64,000 nucleotides of DNA from Nitrobium sp046350935 (GTDB taxonomy: Bacteria > Nitrospirota > Thermodesulfovibrionia > Thermodesulfovibrionales > Dissulfurispiraceae), in the NCBI GenBank assembly GCA_046350935.1, contig JAXLZK010000001.1:124001-188000 (forward strand), written 5' to 3'. Below the pieces are notes generated by a model that did no database searches, was not told where the DNA came from, and worked only from the letters and a program-made list of their open reading frames with translations. Position numbers and translations under genes: made by a program. Positions 36,438 to 45,113 of the stretch are shown here, in pieces; position 1 is the stretch's first letter; every line of letters begins with the position of its first letter.

Positions 36438-36830
36438 ATGGCATCGATTCAGTATACCTCAACGGGCAGAAGAAAAAGGTCTATAGCACGGGTAACCCTC
36501 GTTCCGGGGAAGGGCACCATCATGGTGAACGGCAGGGAGATCGATACCTATTTCCCGCGGGAGACATTGCGGATGATCATCCGGCAGCCCCTCCAGCTCA
36601 CCGGGGCGATAGGCAAATACGACGTGCTCGCCAAGGTGGACGGCGGTGGTCTGAGCGGCCAGGCGGGCGCACTGCGCCACGGGATCGCTCGCGCCCTGGT
36701 TGCCGTGGATACCGATCTGAAGACTCGGCTGAAGAAAGAAGGGCTCCTCACCAGGGACCCGAGAGAAGTCGAGAGAAAGAAGTACGGGCAGGCCGGAGCG
36801 AGAAGGAGATTCCAGTTCTCGAAGAGATAA
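36438..36830 (+). CDS. rpsI: 30S ribosomal protein S9
   Basis: A 130-residue S9 with TGRRKRSIARV, GLSGQAGALRHGIARAL and the conserved basic tail ending in RRFQFSKR that reaches the P-site tRNA. ATG 36438 has GAGGAG upstream. An intrinsic terminator follows. Confidence 0.97.
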   Translation: MASIQYTSTGRRKRSIARVTLVPGKGTIMVNGREIDTYFPRETLRMIIRQPLQLTGAIGKYDVLAKVDGGGLSGQAGALRHGIARALVAVDTDLKTRLKKEGLLTRDPREVERKKYGQAGARRRFQFSKR

Positions 36831-36861
36831 TTTCCGGCAGTGTGCGTGCGGTGAGAGACGG

Positions 36862-36890
36862 GGCCCGTTCATTGAGCGGGCCTTCTTTAT
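36862..36890 (+). terminator. intrinsic terminator after rpsI
   Basis: GGCCCG (36862-36867) pairs with CGGGCC (36877-36882), followed by TTCTTTAT. Confidence 0.7.
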
Positions 36891-36928
36891 TAGTGAGCGA
36901 CTATCATGAAAGGCAGAGGATGCGCGGT

Positions 36929-37969
36929 ATGATAAAAGCGGCGATTTGCGGCGGCAGCGGCTATACGGGGGCCGAGCTCCTCAGGATACTCCTGCTGCAT
37001 CCGGGAGCGGAGATCACTGCGGTGACCTCTGAGCAGTCTGCGGGGAAGCGGGTGACCGACCTGTTCCCCCACCTCCACCGGTATTCCTCCCTGAAGTACG
37101 AGCCGCTGAACAAGGATGCCCTACTGGAGAAAGCCGACGTTTTCTTCATGGCGCTTCCCCATGCCGCGTCTCAGGAGGCCGTGGACTTCTTCTACCGCAA
37201 GGGGAAGCGGGTGATCGACCTTTCGGCGGACTACCGGCTTGCCGATGCGGCGGTATACGAGGAGTGGTATAAGACGCCCCACCACTATAAAGAGACGCTG
37301 AGGGATGCCGTATACGGACTGCCTGAGCTCCACCGGGAGCGGATCGGGAAGGCGGGGATCGTCGCAAACCCCGGCTGTTATCCTACCAGCGCCATCCTGG
37401 GGCTCACTCCTGCGCTCAGGGAAGGGCTCGTCGATCCCTCCACCCTGGTGGTCGACTCGAAATCGGGCACATCGGGCGCTGGCAGAAAGGCCGACGTGAC
37501 GGTCTCCTACTGCGAGGTCAACGAGGGATTCAAGGCATACGGAATTGCCGCGCACCGGCATACTCCCGAGATCGAGCAGGAGCTTTCCGCAGTGGCGGGC
37601 GGCAGGATCACCCTCGACTTTACCCCGCACCTGGTCCCCATGGACAGGGGCATCCTCTCCACGATGTACGGCAGGCTGCGGCGGGAGGTGGAGACCGCGG
37701 AGGTGCTGGCCCTCTACCGGGAGACGTACAAGGCGGAGCCCTTCGTGAATGTCCTGGAAGAGAATGTCTATCCAAACGTGAAGAATGTGCGCGGCAGCAA
37801 CTATTGCGAAATCGGTATTAAAGTGAACAAACGGACCAATACGCTCATCGTCGTTTCCGCCATCGATAACCTGGTGAAAGGGGCTTCGGGGCAGGCGGTG
37901 CAGAACATGAATCTCATGCTGGGCTTCGGGGAGACGACGGCCCTGGAGTCCCCTGCGCTCTATCCGTAG
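36929..37969 (+). CDS. argC: N-acetyl-gamma-glutamyl-phosphate reductase
   Basis: A 346-residue NADPH enzyme of arginine synthesis that reduces N-acetylglutamyl phosphate to the semialdehyde. Rossmann motif GGSGYTGAELLR, catalytic Cys150 in ANPGCYPTSA, and HRHTPEIEQEL. ATG 36929 is preferred to 36920 because AGAGG then has a suitable distance. argJ lies shortly downstream and argG at the far end of the window. Confidence 0.95.
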   Translation: MIKAAICGGSGYTGAELLRILLLHPGAEITAVTSEQSAGKRVTDLFPHLHRYSSLKYEPLNKDALLEKADVFFMALPHAASQEAVDFFYRKGKRVIDLSADYRLADAAVYEEWYKTPHHYKETLRDAVYGLPELHRERIGKAGIVANPGCYPTSAILGLTPALREGLVDPSTLVVDSKSGTSGAGRKADVTVSYCEVNEGFKAYGIAAHRHTPEIEQELSAVAGGRITLDFTPHLVPMDRGILSTMYGRLRREVETAEVLALYRETYKAEPFVNVLEENVYPNVKNVRGSNYCEIGIKVNKRTNTLIVVSAIDNLVKGASGQAVQNMNLMLGFGETTALESPALYP

Positions 37970-37979
37970 CTTCTTCCGC

Positions 37980-38450
37980 ATGGGTGCCGGAAAGAACGAA
38001 GAGCTGCGCATCGGGGTGATCTCCGACACCCACGGCCTTGTCCGCCCCGGGGCGGTGAAGGCCCTGCAGGGCGTATCCCGCATCCTTCATGCAGGGGACA
38101 TCGGGAAGCCCGACGTGCTGGAGACCCTGAGAGCCATCGCTCCGGTGACCGCGGTGCGGGGGAATGTCGACGGGGGTTTGTGGGCGTCCGCCCTGCCCGA
38201 GACGGAAGTGGTGGAGATAGGAGGGATGTCCCTCTATCTGCTCCACAACATCCAGGAGCTCGACCTGGACCCCGCCGCCGGCGGCTTCCGTGCCGTCATC
38301 TACGGCCATTCGCATATGCCTGCCGTGGACGAGCGCAACGGGGTCCTTTTTCTGAACCCCGGGAGCGCAGGACCGAGGCGTTTCCGGCTGCCGGTCTCCC
38401 TGGCGCTGCTGCGGGTGGGGGAGGCTCATCCCTCAATTGATTACACTTGA
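37980..38450 (+). CDS. YfcE/MJ0936-type metallophosphoesterase
   Basis: A 156-residue calcineurin-like phosphodiesterase with all metal motifs: ISDTHG, HAGDIG, VRGNVD, GHSH and NPGS. It begins ten bases after argC. Members hydrolyse phosphodiesters of unsettled physiological substrate. Confidence 0.88.
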   Translation: MGAGKNEELRIGVISDTHGLVRPGAVKALQGVSRILHAGDIGKPDVLETLRAIAPVTAVRGNVDGGLWASALPETEVVEIGGMSLYLLHNIQELDLDPAAGGFRAVIYGHSHMPAVDERNGVLFLNPGSAGPRRFRLPVSLALLRVGEAHPSIDYT

Positions 38451-38539
38451 ATAGTACCGGTTTTTTTTCTGAAGGCCGTTGCAAAGGGAATTCAACTACC
38501 GGTATCCTAATCGTACAACGAGACAAAAAAAGGAAACCG

Positions 38540-39736
38540 ATGGAAAAAACAAAACTGCCGGCGCCCCCCAGGGGATTTCTCTTTTCGACTGTTGAAGCTG
38601 CCGTCAAAAAACCGGGCAGGAAGGACCTCGCACTGATCTGCTCCGAGACCGAGTCGGTCGTGGCGGGCATGTTTACCACCAACAAGGTGAAGGCCGCCCC
38701 GGTAAAGCTCGCCATGAAGAAGATCCGGGCGGGCAGGGGGCGGGCGATTGTCGTGAACAGCGGCAATGCCAACGCCTGCACGGGAGAGCAGGGAATGAGG
38801 GACGCCGTCGAGATGGCGGAGCTCGCCGCCCGCTCCCTGAGGGTGAAGGCGGGAAGCGTCTACGTCTGCTCCACAGGGGTCATCGGCACCCCGATGCCGA
38901 TGGAGCGGATACGCCCCGGGATTGCGGCCCTTGCGGAAGGCCTGGGAACGGGGACCCTCGGGGATGTCGCCTCCGCTATCATGACCACCGACACCTTCCC
39001 GAAGGTGGTGACGAAGCGGATCAGGGTCGGAGCATCGACGGTCACCCTTGCAGGCGTCTGTAAGGGAGCGGGAATGATCTGTCCGAATATGGCGACCATG
39101 CTCTGCTTCCTCATGACCGATGCAGCCGTCGAGAAGACGGCCCTGCAGAGAGCGCTGAAGAGCGCCGTGCAGAGGTCGTTCAACAGGATCACCATCGACG
39201 GCGATATGTCCACAAACGACACCGTTCTGCTCATGGCGAACGGCAGGGCGGGCAATGAGGCGATAGGGGTGAAGTCCCCTGCCTTCGAATCCTTTGCGTC
39301 GGCCCTTGCCTCTGTCGCATACGAACTGGCCGGGATGGTCGTCCGGGACGGGGAGGGCGCCACCAAATTCGTTGAAATCGAGCTCCGGAACGCCAAAAGC
39401 GAGGCCGAAGCGGAGAAGGGGGCCTTCGCCCTTGCTAACTCGCTGCTGGTAAAGACCGCCCTGTACGGAAACGACGCGAACTGGGGGCGTCTGATGGCCG
39501 CCCTCGGGCGCGCGGGGATCCGGATCAGCGAGGAGAGGGTGGACATCCTGCTCAACGGGGTGAGGGTTGCAGCGCGGGGAAGGGCTACGGGAAAGGATGC
39601 AGCGGCCAACGAGAAGCTGAAGGGCAGGGAAATCAGGATCGTAGTGGACCTCCATCTCGGCAGAGGAACGGCCCGGGTGCTTACCTGCGATCTGACCGAA
39701 GGATACGTGAAGATCAACGCTGAATACAGGACGTAG
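38540..39736 (+). CDS. argJ: bifunctional ornithine acetyltransferase/N-acetylglutamate synthase
   Basis: A 398-residue ArgJ that recycles the acetyl group in the arginine pathway. The self-cleavage and nucleophile block is KGAGMICPNMATML, where Thr becomes the N-terminus of the beta chain; other blocks are FTTNKVKAAPV, NSGNANACTG and NDANWGR. ATG 38540 has AAAAGGAA upstream. The upstream spacer of 90 bases has no clear promoter. Confidence 0.95.
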   Translation: MEKTKLPAPPRGFLFSTVEAAVKKPGRKDLALICSETESVVAGMFTTNKVKAAPVKLAMKKIRAGRGRAIVVNSGNANACTGEQGMRDAVEMAELAARSLRVKAGSVYVCSTGVIGTPMPMERIRPGIAALAEGLGTGTLGDVASAIMTTDTFPKVVTKRIRVGASTVTLAGVCKGAGMICPNMATMLCFLMTDAAVEKTALQRALKSAVQRSFNRITIDGDMSTNDTVLLMANGRAGNEAIGVKSPAFESFASALASVAYELAGMVVRDGEGATKFVEIELRNAKSEAEAEKGAFALANSLLVKTALYGNDANWGRLMAALGRAGIRISEERVDILLNGVRVAARGRATGKDAAANEKLKGREIRIVVDLHLGRGTARVLTCDLTEGYVKINAEYRT

Positions 39737-39756
39737 GAAAGGGAAACGACTGCAGC

Positions 39757-40098
39757 ATGAAGATCTTCGAAATGAAAGAGAAGGCGCGGGAGGCGGACTG
39801 CGGAGAGACCATTGTCGGCTCGCGGGAGACCGGCAGCCACGCCTGCTATATGATCTACGGCATCCTGAAGCCGGGAGAGGGGGCGCGGGTGGTGCGGCCC
39901 GGAAAGGGGCATGAGGAGATCCTCATTGCGGCGAAGGGAGACCTCGCCGTGACGGGGGTGTTTTCAGGGGTGCTCCGCGAAGGAGCGGCTTTCCATATCG
40001 CGGGCGAGGAGACCTGCTTTCTCGAAAACAGAGGAGCAGAGGAAGCCGTGTATATCGTCGCAGGCGGGCACGCGGAAACGGGGCATCATCACCACTGA
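39757..40098 (+). CDS. small cupin-domain protein
   Basis: A 113-residue single cupin (YMIYGILKPGEGARVV, HEEILIAAKGDLAVTG, FHIAGEETCFLENRG). It ends in a His-rich tail, GGHAETGHHHH. It follows argJ by 20 bases, so may share its transcript. The tail could bind a metal such as nickel or cobalt. No enzyme activity can be named. Confidence 0.75.
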   Translation: MKIFEMKEKAREADCGETIVGSRETGSHACYMIYGILKPGEGARVVRPGKGHEEILIAAKGDLAVTGVFSGVLREGAAFHIAGEETCFLENRGAEEAVYIVAGGHAETGHHHH

Positions 40099-40110
40099 CG
40101 CCCCCCGTGC

Positions 40111-41322
40111 CTACCGGGAAACCACTCTCAGGAACTTTCTTTTCCCCGCCTTGATAAGGTAGGAGCCTTTTGCGAGCTTTCTGTCGGGGTCGGTCACTTT
40201 TTCTTCGTCCACGCTGACCCCCCCCTGCCTGATCAGCCGCATCGCCTCGCCGGTGCTCGCGGTCAGCCCCGCAGTCTTCATGATCTGGGGGAGCCACAGG
40301 GAGTCCTCCTCCCACTTCATCTCCACCACCGGGATCTCGTCAGGCAGGCCCTTCTGCCTGAATACATTTTCGAACTCCTCCCGGGCATGGAGCGAGGCGT
40401 CCCGGCCCCAGTACCTCTCCACCAGCTCCATAGCGAGACTCTCCTTGGCTTTCTTGGGGTGAACGGCTCCCGTCTTCAGCCCCTCCCCGAGAGCCGCCAG
40501 CTCCTCATTGCCGATATGGCTCAGGAGCTCGTAATACTTGAGCATCAACCCGTCGCTGATGGACATGAGCTTGCCGTACATTTCACGGGGCGGATCGGAG
40601 ATCCCCACGTAGTTGCCCAGACTCTTGGACATCTTCTTAACGCCATCGAGTCCCTCCAGGAGGGGCATGAGCACGAGGGCCTGCGGGGGCTGTCCGTATT
40701 CCTGCTGGAGCTCCCTGCCCATCAGGAGATTGAACCTCTGGTCGGTCCCCCCCAGCTCCACATCGGACGCGAGGGCGACGGAATCGTACCCCTGCAGGAG
40801 TGGATACATGAATTCGTGGACCCCGATAGGGCTCCGGCTGGTGAAGCGCTGTTTGAAATCCTCCCTTTCGAGCATCCGGGCCACTGTCTGTTTCGCCTGG
40901 AGCCTCACGATCTCCATGGCCGTCAGGCCCATGAGCCACTCGCTGTTGAACCGGATCACGGTCTTCCCGGGGTCGAGGATCTTGAACACCTGCTCCTTGT
41001 AGGTTTCGGCATTCTTCAGGACATCCTCGCGCGTCAGGGGCTTTCTCGTTTCGGACTTCCCGGTGGGGTCGCCGATCATGCCGGTGAAGTCGCCGATAAG
41101 GAAGATGATCTCATGCCCCAGCTCCTGAAACCGGCGCATCTTTTCGAGCAGCACGGTATGTCCGAGATGGATATCGGGAGCGGTGGGGTCGAAGCCGGCC
41201 TTGATCCGCAGGGGCCTGTTTTCCCTGAGTGATTTCTCCAGTTTGTGAAGGAGCTCTTTTTCGAGGATGATCTCGACAGACCCCCTCTTTATGATTTCGA
41301 GCTGTTTTTCCGGCGCAAGCAT
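40111..41322 (-). CDS. tyrS: tyrosyl-tRNA synthetase
   Basis: A 403-residue class I synthetase of the TyrZ-like subgroup, charging tRNA-Tyr. HIGH-equivalent HLGH in DIHLGHTVLL, then KMSKS in KKMSKSLGNYVG, and a C-terminal S4 RNA-binding domain (RLIRQGGVSVDEEKV). The start at 41322 fits a promoter whose -10 ends at 41330; the transcript would begin almost at the ATG, so translation may be leaderless. ATG 41349 would lie upstream of that transcript. Confidence 0.94.
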   Translation of the reverse strand: MLAPEKQLEIIKRGSVEIILEKELLHKLEKSLRENRPLRIKAGFDPTAPDIHLGHTVLLEKMRRFQELGHEIIFLIGDFTGMIGDPTGKSETRKPLTREDVLKNAETYKEQVFKILDPGKTVIRFNSEWLMGLTAMEIVRLQAKQTVARMLEREDFKQRFTSRSPIGVHEFMYPLLQGYDSVALASDVELGGTDQRFNLLMGRELQQEYGQPPQALVLMPLLEGLDGVKKMSKSLGNYVGISDPPREMYGKLMSISDGLMLKYYELLSHIGNEELAALGEGLKTGAVHPKKAKESLAMELVERYWGRDASLHAREEFENVFRQKGLPDEIPVVEMKWEEDSLWLPQIMKTAGLTASTGEAMRLIRQGGVSVDEEKVTDPDRKLAKGSYLIKAGKRKFLRVVSR

Positions 41323-41329
41323 AGCTTCT

Positions 41330-41359
41330 ATAATAAAAGGTGGCCGCATTTCAGGTCAA
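41330..41359 (-). promoter_or_regulatory. tyrS promoter
   Basis: On the minus strand TTGACC (41359-41354), an 18-base spacer and TATTAT (41335-41330). Initiation about seven bases on falls at the tyrS ATG. It is divergent from the cbiM promoter, whose -35 begins at 41378. Confidence 0.5.
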
Positions 41360-41377
41360 ACAAAAAGGAGAAAATAA

Positions 41378-41466
41378 TTGACAAGCACGATCCGCTTTGG
41401 TAAGGTAAAAGCAAGCCACGAAGGCTCCCAACCATGAAGGTTGAAGCGCTTTCGCGGCTTTTTTTC
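41378..41466 (+). promoter_or_regulatory. cbiM promoter and attenuator-like leader
   Basis: TTGACA (41378-41383), a 17-base spacer and TAAGGT (41401-41406) would start RNA near 41413. The RNA holds a GCC/GGC hairpin with loop ACGAA (41415-41425), a CAACC/GGTTG hairpin with loop ATGAA (41429-41443), then a terminator stem AAGC/GCTT with inner GC pairs (41444-41460) and seven T. AAGCC at the 5' end can also pair with GGCTT in the terminator, giving two exclusive folds. It is far smaller than a cobalamin riboswitch and matches no class I can name. Confidence 0.5.
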
Positions 41467-41574
41467 GTTTGAAAGGCGTTTGAGAGGGACATTCGGTTCC
41501 TCATGCCTGGGTCCGGTCTCCCGCTCCGTGCAGGGCCTCTCCCAGGTGGCATGCTGGCTGGAGAGGAGAGCGTC

Positions 41575-42255
41575 ATGCACATACCCGACGGATACCTGAG
41601 CCCCCAGACCTATGCGCCCCTCTATGGGGTATCCCTGGTCTTCTGGAGCATTGCGGTGCGGAAGATGAAAAGGGAGCTGTCGAGCCGCGCCGCCCCGTTT
41701 CTGGCCATGGCCGCAGCTTTCTCTTTCCTCATCCAGATGCTGAACATCCCCATCCCCGGAGGGACATCAGGCCATGCGGTGGGGGCGGGCATCACGGCCC
41801 TGCTCCTGGGGCCGTGGACAGCGGTCATCGCCGTGTCCATGGTCCTCATCATACAGGCACTTGTCTTCGGGGATGGAGGGATCACCGCCATCGGGGCGAA
41901 CTGCTTCAACATGGCGGTGGTGATGCCCTTCGTCTCCTACTGGGTGTTCAGACTGGTCAGGGGAAAGGCCACTGGGGAGAGGAGGCTTTCCCCGGCGGCC
42001 TTTCTCGCGGGCTATGCGGGACTGGTGGCGGCTGCCGTAGCGGCAGCGGTGGAGTTCGGTGTGCAGCCGCTCATCGCGACAGGGGCGGACGGCAGGCCGC
42101 TCTACGCTCCCTATCCTCTTTCGATTGCCCTGCCCGTCATGGCGCTTGAGCACCTGCTCCTGTTCGGAATTGTTGAAGGCGTCGTGACGGCGCTGCTCCT
42201 GAAATACTTTCTGAAGCACGAGCCCGGAATCGTGCATGCCCTGAAGGAGGCGTAA
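41575..42255 (+). CDS. cbiM: cobalt/nickel ECF transporter substrate-binding component CbiM
   Basis: A 226-residue membrane S-component importing Co(II) or Ni(II). The N-terminus MHIPDGYLSP fixes the start at 41575, because the free amino end and His2 form the metal site in CbiM/NikM; GAGAGGAGAG precedes it. Other blocks are FLIQMLNIPIPGGTSGHAVG and FGDGGITAIGANCFNMA. It leads a four-gene operon with a PDGLE-like protein, cbiQ and cbiO. Cobalt is favoured by the siroheme/corrinoid methyltransferase in the window, but nickel is possible. Confidence 0.93.
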   Translation: MHIPDGYLSPQTYAPLYGVSLVFWSIAVRKMKRELSSRAAPFLAMAAAFSFLIQMLNIPIPGGTSGHAVGAGITALLLGPWTAVIAVSMVLIIQALVFGDGGITAIGANCFNMAVVMPFVSYWVFRLVRGKATGERRLSPAAFLAGYAGLVAAAVAAAVEFGVQPLIATGADGRPLYAPYPLSIALPVMALEHLLLFGIVEGVVTALLLKYFLKHEPGIVHALKEA

Positions 42256-42256
42256 G

Positions 42257-42577
42257 GTGTCCCCCTTCCAAAAGAGGCTTGCCTGGGGACTCCTGGCGAT
42301 GGCGCTGCTCTCCCCGCTGGGCGTTCTCCTGCCGCTGTGGTTCAAGGCGGGGGACGCCTGGGGAGAATGGGGAGCGGATACGCTGCAGGAGCTGCTCGGA
42401 TACGTCCCGGAGGGGCTGAGGAAGTACGTCGGGCTCTGGAAGGCGCCTCTGCCCGACTATGCATTCGGCGAGGGAGACCCTCTGTTCGCCTACATCGCTT
42501 CGGGAGTGCTGGGGAGCCTTCTGGCGGGTCTGGCGGTACTCCTGATCGCGAAGCTCGTGCGCCGCCATGGAAAATAG
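42257..42577 (+). CDS. CbiN/PDGLE-like accessory membrane protein
   Basis: A 106-residue protein with two membrane helices (about 8-28 and 80-100) around an outside loop containing VPEGLRKYVGLWKAPLPDY, like the PDGLE domain of CbiN/NikN-type auxiliary components. GTG start one base after cbiM stop; its end overlaps cbiQ by 11 bases. It should assist CbiM in loading metal. Confidence 0.8.
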   Translation: MSPFQKRLAWGLLAMALLSPLGVLLPLWFKAGDAWGEWGADTLQELLGYVPEGLRKYVGLWKAPLPDYAFGEGDPLFAYIASGVLGSLLAGLAVLLIAKLVRRHGK

Positions 42578-43502
42578 GGTCCCCCCCTTCCTGCTGCGCC
42601 CCCCTGCCGCACCGGCGGAGCTGGAAAAAGGGAAGGTCAGAATTTCCTTTGTGGACAGGGGGATACGGCAGGCCGTCCGGGTGGTTTCCGACGGGTATGC
42701 CCAGTGGGAGCGCGCGTCGCGCTCAGGGCTCCTGCAGAAGATCGATGCGCGGGTAAAGCTGCTCTTTCTGCTCTCCTATATCGTTATCGTAAGCCTCAAA
42801 AGGGAGATCGGGAGCGAGGCGGCCCTGGGTTGTTTTATTTTCCTGCTGGCCGCCGCCACGAGGGTCCCTTTCGCCGCATATTTCAGGAGAGTGTTCCTTT
42901 TCGGCTTTTTCTTCGGCTTCCTCGTTGCGCTGCCTTCCGCGCTGAACGTGATCACTCCGGGGAGGATCATTCTTCCCCTCCTTGCTTTGCCGGAAGTATA
43001 CGGGACGGGGGGGTATCATCTTTCTTGGCATCTCCCCCGTCAGATCGGGATTACGGAGGAGGGGATGCTCGGGGTGTTTCTTCTCACCCTCCGGGTGGTC
43101 GATTCCCTGGCCCTCTCGTTTCTTGTGCTCTTCACTACCCCTCTGCCGGAGCTCGTCAGGGCGCTTAAAGTCTTCAGGGTCCCCGATGTTTTTCTCCTCA
43201 TGCTTACGGTATCGTATAAGTATATTTTCCTCTTCGCAAGGACGGTCGAGGAGATGTACCGTGCGAAAAGGAGCAGGGTGGCGGGAGGGCTGAAAGGCCC
43301 CCGCGGAAGGGAGTGGGTTGCGGGGAGGATGGCTTTCCTTTTCAGGAAGACACAGATGAAGTGCGAGGAAGTCTACAAGGCAATGCTCTGCCGGGGCTTC
43401 TCCGACGAGATCAGGATCGGTGGTTTCCGCAGGCTCACTCTCCGGGATTGGACGGCCGGGGCGGCTTTTGCGGCTGCGGGAATCTTTTTTTTGTGGCTGT
43501 GA
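42567..43502 (+). CDS. cbiQ: ECF transporter transmembrane component CbiQ
   Basis: A 311-residue T-component with about five hydrophobic helices and the coupling-helix motifs ARG-type: ALKVFRVPDVF and AMLCRGFSDEIR. An N-terminal extension of about 50 residues precedes DARVKLLFLLSYIVIV. It joins the ATPase CbiO to CbiM. Confidence 0.9.
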   Translation: MENRVPPFLLRPPAAPAELEKGKVRISFVDRGIRQAVRVVSDGYAQWERASRSGLLQKIDARVKLLFLLSYIVIVSLKREIGSEAALGCFIFLLAAATRVPFAAYFRRVFLFGFFFGFLVALPSALNVITPGRIILPLLALPEVYGTGGYHLSWHLPRQIGITEEGMLGVFLLTLRVVDSLALSFLVLFTTPLPELVRALKVFRVPDVFLLMLTVSYKYIFLFARTVEEMYRAKRSRVAGGLKGPRGREWVAGRMAFLFRKTQMKCEEVYKAMLCRGFSDEIRIGGFRRLTLRDWTAGAAFAAAGIFFLWL

Positions 43503-43525
43503 GGTGCCGCCTGAAGAGATGAGAG

Positions 43526-44635
43526 ATGATAGAAGGGATGCCTGAAAAGATGCCCGAAAGGATGCCCGAAAGGATGGTAGAAGAGATCATAAGAGCCGAT
43601 GGAGTGAGCTACCGCTACCATGGCAGGATCCCTGCGCTCGAGCAGGTGAGCCTGACTATCGGGGCCGGGGAGCGCTTTGCGGTGATCGGGGCGAACGGGA
43701 GCGGCAAATCGACTCTTCTGCAGGTGCTGGGAGGGCTGATCTTTCCCGACGAAGGCAGAGTGTTTTTCAGGGAGTGCGAGGTGTCCGAGAAGGCCCTGCG
43801 CGAAAAGGGCTTTCTGCGCCTCTTCCGCGGGAGGGTAGGGTATGTCTTTCAGGATTCGGACATCCAGCTCTTCTGCCCCACGGTGCTGGATGAATTGCTG
43901 TATGGCCCCCAGCAGCTCTTGATTGCCGAGGAGGAGGCCAGGGAGAGGGCCTTTGCGGTGATGCAGATGCTCCGGATCGAGAATCTGAAGGACAGGCCTC
44001 CGTACATGCTTTCAGGGGGAGAGAAGAAAAGGGTGGCTATCGGCTCGGTGCTCACCATGAATCCCGAGGTGCTCCTCTTCGATGAGCCCACGAACGGTCT
44101 CGATCCGAGGACGCAATGCTTTCTGGTAGAGCTGCTTCTGACCCTGAACGAGGCGGGGAAAACCATCGTCATCGCCACCCACGACCTTTCCCTCATCGGC
44201 GAAGTGCACGCCCGTGTTGCCGTCCTTTCCGAGGAGCACCGGCTGGAGAGAGCGGGGAGCGCTGAAGAGATCCTGAAGAATGAGGAGCTGCTGCTCAAAG
44301 TGAACCTCATCCACGAGCATATCCATTTTCACGGCAAGACGGCGCATCGGCACCTGCATTCCCACTTCCCGTCCCATTGCCATGAGAACCGTTTCCCGCA
44401 TTTACCTGCTGTTCAGGACAAGGAGGAAGGACCCATGAAAGAACTCGACAAGCTGAAGCATCTGCTCCATCACTGGCAGGAGCACAACGACGAGCACGCG
44501 GATACGTATAGGGAGTGGTCGCAGAAGATGTCCGCCCTCGGGAGGCAGGACCTGGCGAACGTTCTGGAGACCCTTTACCGGGAAGCCGGCAAGCTGGGCG
44601 CGTTGTTTGAGGAGGCGATGCGATTGGCGAAGTAG
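43526..44635 (+). CDS. cbiO: ECF ATPase CbiO with His-rich C-terminal extension
   Basis: A 369-residue ATPase. Walker A GANGSGKST (55-63), Q-loop FQDSDIQLF, signature LSGGE (162-166), Walker B LLFDEP (183-188) and switch His219. Usual CbiO ends near residue 260; here residues 263-292 hold 11 His, followed by a helical domain (about 304-369: KELDKLKHLLHHWQEH and onwards) resembling a small metal-linked domain seen alone in other genomes. The N-terminus repeats MPE(K/R) three times, so the true start could be any of five Met codons (43526, 43538, 43550, 43562, 43574). Confidence 0.9.
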   Translation: MIEGMPEKMPERMPERMVEEIIRADGVSYRYHGRIPALEQVSLTIGAGERFAVIGANGSGKSTLLQVLGGLIFPDEGRVFFRECEVSEKALREKGFLRLFRGRVGYVFQDSDIQLFCPTVLDELLYGPQQLLIAEEEARERAFAVMQMLRIENLKDRPPYMLSGGEKKRVAIGSVLTMNPEVLLFDEPTNGLDPRTQCFLVELLLTLNEAGKTIVIATHDLSLIGEVHARVAVLSEEHRLERAGSAEEILKNEELLLKVNLIHEHIHFHGKTAHRHLHSHFPSHCHENRFPHLPAVQDKEEGPMKELDKLKHLLHHWQEHNDEHADTYREWSQKMSALGRQDLANVLETLYREAGKLGALFEEAMRLAK

Positions 44636-45113
44636 AAGGGCGTTGCACCGCTCCCCGAAGGAACGGCGGCGGGACGAAACAAAAGAGACTGTTCCTGTGT
44701 GTTTTTTTAGAAAAAAGTATTCTTATTCCGTTCGAGTATGGTATGATATCGGTCATAAATTTTTATCTGCCACTCTCTTTAGTATATACCTAAGTATATA
44801 TCTAGTTGGCGACTGACAATAAACAACGGCGGGGAGAAGCCCTGCCGGGAGGCGGGCGATGATGAACAGGAACGCGGGGAGTATTTGTCGATTCTCATTC
44901 CGATAGCGGGCATTAGGCTTCCGGGGATTTGCGTGCGTAGGTAAAGTCGGTTTATCGGGGAGTGGCGCGCCGGCGCCGAAGCTTTCTTCTGTAAGAAGTG
45001 CTTATCCTGCTGCCACCGTTTTGCCTCTGAAACATCACAGAAAAACAACGGGAATCGGGTATCGCCGATGAACGGGTATGTCTTCTCATTTTGAAAGGGG
45101 AGGTCTGCAGAAC
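44636..45113. other. intergenic region before the flavoprotein gene
   Basis: About 480 bases. Near the left end AGGAAC pairs at distance with GTTCCT and is followed by TG-TG and seven T (to about 44708), a weak cbiO terminator. TATGAT near 44740 could be a -10 element. GTATATAC and AGTATATATC are repeated around 44780-44805. GGCGCGCCGGCGCC near 44967 is palindromic. I see no gene in it. Confidence 0.4.

Noticed and set aside
41413..41466. Identification of the cbiM leader as a guanidine-II or NiCo riboswitch
   Set aside because: Only one loop has ACGA and stems are short; the four-way junction and conserved purine loops of NiCo RNAs are absent.
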